Below are positions 6,716 through 8,489 of a stretch of 8,489 nucleotides of DNA, one piece after another. Under the pieces are notes generated by a model. That model made no database searches. It saw only the letters and a list, made by a program, of their open reading frames with translations, and was not told where the DNA came from. The translations under genes and the position numbers were made by a program. The stretch's first letter is position 1; every line of letters starts with the position of its first letter. The stretch is from an uncultured bacterium (GTDB lineage: Bacteria; Bacillota; Clostridia; Lachnospirales; Lachnospiraceae). The stretch covers positions 1 to 8,489 of the forward strand of contig CAJMMH010000110.1 in NCBI GenBank assembly GCA_905214365.1, in the 5' to 3' direction.

Positions 6716-7651
6716 ATGGATGAATTGATACGAAATCTGGGACTATTAATTAATGCAACCCTGATTGCAACACCGCCGCTTTTGTATGCGGCGCTTGGCT
6801 CCTGTATTTCCGAACGGAGCGGCGTTGTCAACATTGGAATCGAAGGAATGATGACGGTCGGCGCGTTTGTCGGCGCAACACTCGGCTACTTTACCGAAAA
6901 TCCGATGCTTGCGTTTCTGATGGCCGGAGTCGCCGGAGCAATTGTCGCTCTGGTTCATGCGATTGCCTGCATCTCATTTAACGCGGATCAGACGATTTCC
7001 GGTACGGCGATCAACTTCCTCGCCCCCGGTTTTGCACTGTTTGTCAGCCGGATTCTGTTTGACGGATCAACCGATACCAAACCGGTGCCGGATGCCGGAC
7101 GTCTCCATCGCCTGTTTGAAGGGGTATTCCCAACCGGTTCTTTCTGGGATAATGTTTTGTGTACGCATGTGGCCAGCTATTTTTGTTTTGCCTGCGTGCT
7201 GATTGTATGGTTTGTATTTTATAAAACGAGATTCGGACTGCGTCTGCGTGCGGTAGGCGAGCATCCGAAGGCATGCGATACACTGGGAATCAATGTAACG
7301 AAAACTCGTTATATCTGCGTTGTTCTGTCAGGCTTTTTGTCCGGTCTCGGCGGCGCGTATGTTACACTTGCAACCGTCAACCAGTTCCGTCCGGTTGTTA
7401 TTGTCGGACAGGGCTTTATGGCGATTGCAGCTGTAATTTTCGGTAAGTTTACACCGCATGGAGCAATGTTTGCCTGCCTTTTGTTCGGATTGTGCAATGG
7501 AATCAAGGTACTGGCAAGCGCGGGCAATGCGGTATCCCCGAACCTGATTTCAATGATTCCATATGTAGTAACGATTCTGGCGCTGGTGTTCTTTGTCGGA
7601 AAGGCAAGAGTGCCTGCAGCGAACGGAAAACCGTATATTAAATCGAGATAA
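6716..7651 (+). CDS. nupQ: Nucleoside ABC transporter permease 2
   Basis: A 311-residue multi-spanning membrane protein that forms the channel with permease 1. SERSGVVNIGIEGMM at 32-46 is the characteristic motif of the second permease of BMP-type nucleoside importers, paralogous to the RTGVFNIGAEGQF motif of permease 1. Further hydrophobic stretches include MLAFLMAGVAGAIVALVHAI, YFCFACVLIVWFVFY and SMIPYVVTILALVFFVG. RLRAVGEHPKACDTLGI is the conserved cytoplasmic coupling region that contacts the ATPase. Length agrees with B. subtilis NupQ (about 319). The start lies 4 nt after the permease 1 stop codon, and cytidine deaminase follows 15 nt after this gene. Confidence 0.92.
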   Translation: MDELIRNLGLLINATLIATPPLLYAALGSCISERSGVVNIGIEGMMTVGAFVGATLGYFTENPMLAFLMAGVAGAIVALVHAIACISFNADQTISGTAINFLAPGFALFVSRILFDGSTDTKPVPDAGRLHRLFEGVFPTGSFWDNVLCTHVASYFCFACVLIVWFVFYKTRFGLRLRAVGEHPKACDTLGINVTKTRYICVVLSGFLSGLGGAYVTLATVNQFRPVVIVGQGFMAIAAVIFGKFTPHGAMFACLLFGLCNGIKVLASAGNAVSPNLISMIPYVVTILALVFFVGKARVPAANGKPYIKSR

Positions 7652-7666
7652 TGAGGGTGACGCAGC

Positions 7667-8089
7667 ATGAAAATCGATGTGGAAAAACTGATTGCGGAAG
7701 CAATCGAAGCAAGGAAAATGGCGTATACGCCGTATTCGCATTTTCAGGTCGGTGCGGCACTTTTAGCGGCTGACGGAACAATTTACCGCGGCTGCAATGT
7801 TGAAAACGCGGCTTATACGCCGAGCAACTGCGCGGAGCGGACTGCGTTTTTCAAGGCGGTGAGCGAGGGACAGAGAAACTTTTCTGCGATTGCGATTGTT
7901 GGCGGAAAAGAAGGAGAGACGCTGGCACTGACCGCGCCCTGCGGCGTCTGCCGGCAGGTTATGCGGGAATTCTGCGATCCGGAGCATTTTTCGGTTATTC
8001 TCGGAGTATCCATGACAGAATACCGGATTCTTTCGCTCAAAGAGCTTCTGCCATTAGGATTCGGACCGGAAAATCTACTGGGAAAATAG
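7667..8089 (+). CDS. cdd: Cytidine deaminase
   Basis: A 140-residue enzyme that hydrolyses cytidine or deoxycytidine to uridine or deoxyuridine plus ammonia. It is a short homotetramer-type cytidine deaminase. The substrate-binding motif GCNVENAAY is at 42-50. Zinc ligands are Cys55 (in NCAERTAFFKAVSEG) and Cys92 and Cys95 (in PCGVCRQ), with catalytic Glu57. All key residues are present. A GAGGGTGA sequence (7653-7660) lies upstream of ATG 7667, 15 nt after the permease gene, so it is co-transcribed with the transporter. Its place in the operon suggests that the importer takes up pyrimidine nucleosides and that the cell feeds cytidine into uridine phosphorolysis or salvage. No convincing intrinsic terminator follows the stop codon. 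Confidence 0.96.
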   Translation: MKIDVEKLIAEAIEARKMAYTPYSHFQVGAALLAADGTIYRGCNVENAAYTPSNCAERTAFFKAVSEGQRNFSAIAIVGGKEGETLALTAPCGVCRQVMREFCDPEHFSVILGVSMTEYRILSLKELLPLGFGPENLLGK

Positions 8090-8190
8090 GATGAGTTTAT
8101 CAGGGCATTGGCAAAAATTATCCTTGTCTGAATGAAACGTGCATAGCAATACTTCAAATGCCGTATATCGGCAACATAACCGAAAAAGCA

Positions 8191-8219
8191 TTGAACTATT
8201 CTGAAAATTATGCTATACT
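8191..8219 (+). promoter_or_regulatory. Sigma-A promoter of the last gene
   Basis: TTGAAC (8191-8196) and TATACT (8214-8219) are 17 nt apart. TG at 8211-8212, one base before the -10 box, makes it an extended -10 promoter. Transcription should start near 8226, leaving a leader of about 85 nt. The upstream part of the gap (8090-8190) shows only a 5-bp hairpin, TGCCG/CGGCA at 8159-8173, with no U-tract. Confidence 0.8.
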
Positions 8220-8228
8220 GTCACTATC

Positions 8229-8280
8229 ATTTGCAGAAGACCGGCGCAGCAAGGTAAAAGTCTGTGTCCGGTCTGCAGAT
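8229..8280 (+). other. Stem-loop in the 5' leader of the last gene
   Basis: ATTTGCA (8229-8235) pairs with TGCAGAT (8274-8280), and GACCGG (8239-8244) with CCGGTC (8268-8273). This gives 13 bp with one G-U pair and a GAA bulge on the 5' side (8236-8238), closing a 23-nt loop. It starts almost exactly at the predicted transcript 5' end and stops 15 nt before the Shine-Dalgarno sequence. I do not recognise a known riboswitch class. It may stabilise the mRNA or bind a regulator. Confidence 0.55.
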
Positions 8281-8310
8281 AAATTCAGGAGAGACAAGGA
8301 GACATTTGGG

Positions 8311-8489
8311 ATGGAAGACGCAAAAAACCTGGTGAAAAAGCTGCTCCAGGATCCGTATCGGGCAGTACTGCTTCAGGATTATGAGAAGATTCTCAGCAAT
8401 AGAAGAAACCGGAAAAAAATGGAGGAAATCGAAAAAGAGCTTGCATGGTACAACGGTAAGGCAATCAATTACCGAGTTGAAGACCGTCA
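8311..8489 (+). CDS. Start of an unrecognised gene, cut by the window edge
   Basis: The frame is open from ATG 8311 to the end of the window (59 codons plus two bases), with AAGGAG (8296-8301) 9 nt upstream and a good promoter further up. The visible N-terminus begins MEDAKNLVKKLLQDPYRAVL and is charged and probably helical, with a strongly basic and acidic stretch around residues 31-43 (RRNRKKMEEIEKE). There is no signal peptide or membrane segment. I do not recognise the family and assign no function. Its own promoter makes it independent of the nucleoside operon. Confidence 0.75.
   Translation, partial: MEDAKNLVKKLLQDPYRAVLLQDYEKILSNRRNRKKMEEIEKELAWYNGKAINYRVEDR

Overview
The window looks like chromosomal DNA from an anaerobic, low-to-mid GC Gram-positive bacterium of the Clostridia, most likely a Lachnospiraceae-type gut organism. 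This is inferred from strong AGGAGG ribosome-binding sites, an acidic Thr/Glu-rich lipoprotein stalk, a NupOPQ-type nucleoside ABC transporter, and an oxygen-sensitive glycyl-radical enzyme with its activase. Every real gene is on the + strand.

Layout: (1) 1-1095, the 3' part of a BMP/PnrA-family nucleoside-binding lipoprotein gene, entered inside a 30-bp tandem repeat that encodes its stalk. (2) 1096-1538, a 443-bp gap holding a GC-rich hairpin, a probable intrinsic terminator, a 162-bp imperfect palindrome with matching ends flanked by TA (MITE-like), and a third copy of its end motif next to the following ribosome-binding site. (3) 1539-3937, yjjI and yjjW, a glycyl-radical enzyme of unproven function and its radical-SAM activase, overlapping by 7 nt. 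(4) 3938-4115, a gap with a 9-bp inverted repeat overlapping a candidate promoter. (5) 4116-8089, a tight operon of transporter ATPase, two permeases and cytidine deaminase. (6) 8090-8310, a gap with a good sigma-A promoter and a structured leader. (7) 8311 to the end, the start of an unrecognised gene.

The binding protein, ATPase and two permeases make a complete nucleoside importer, and cytidine deaminase converts imported cytidine or deoxycytidine to uridine or deoxyuridine. The unusual point is that yjjI-yjjW lies between the binding protein and the rest of its transporter. In E. coli the same pair lies beside deoCABD, the deoxynucleoside catabolism operon. Two independent settings next to nucleoside genes suggest that YjjI acts in anaerobic nucleoside or (deoxy)ribose metabolism. 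This is the best lead in the window, with the palindromic element upstream of yjjI second.
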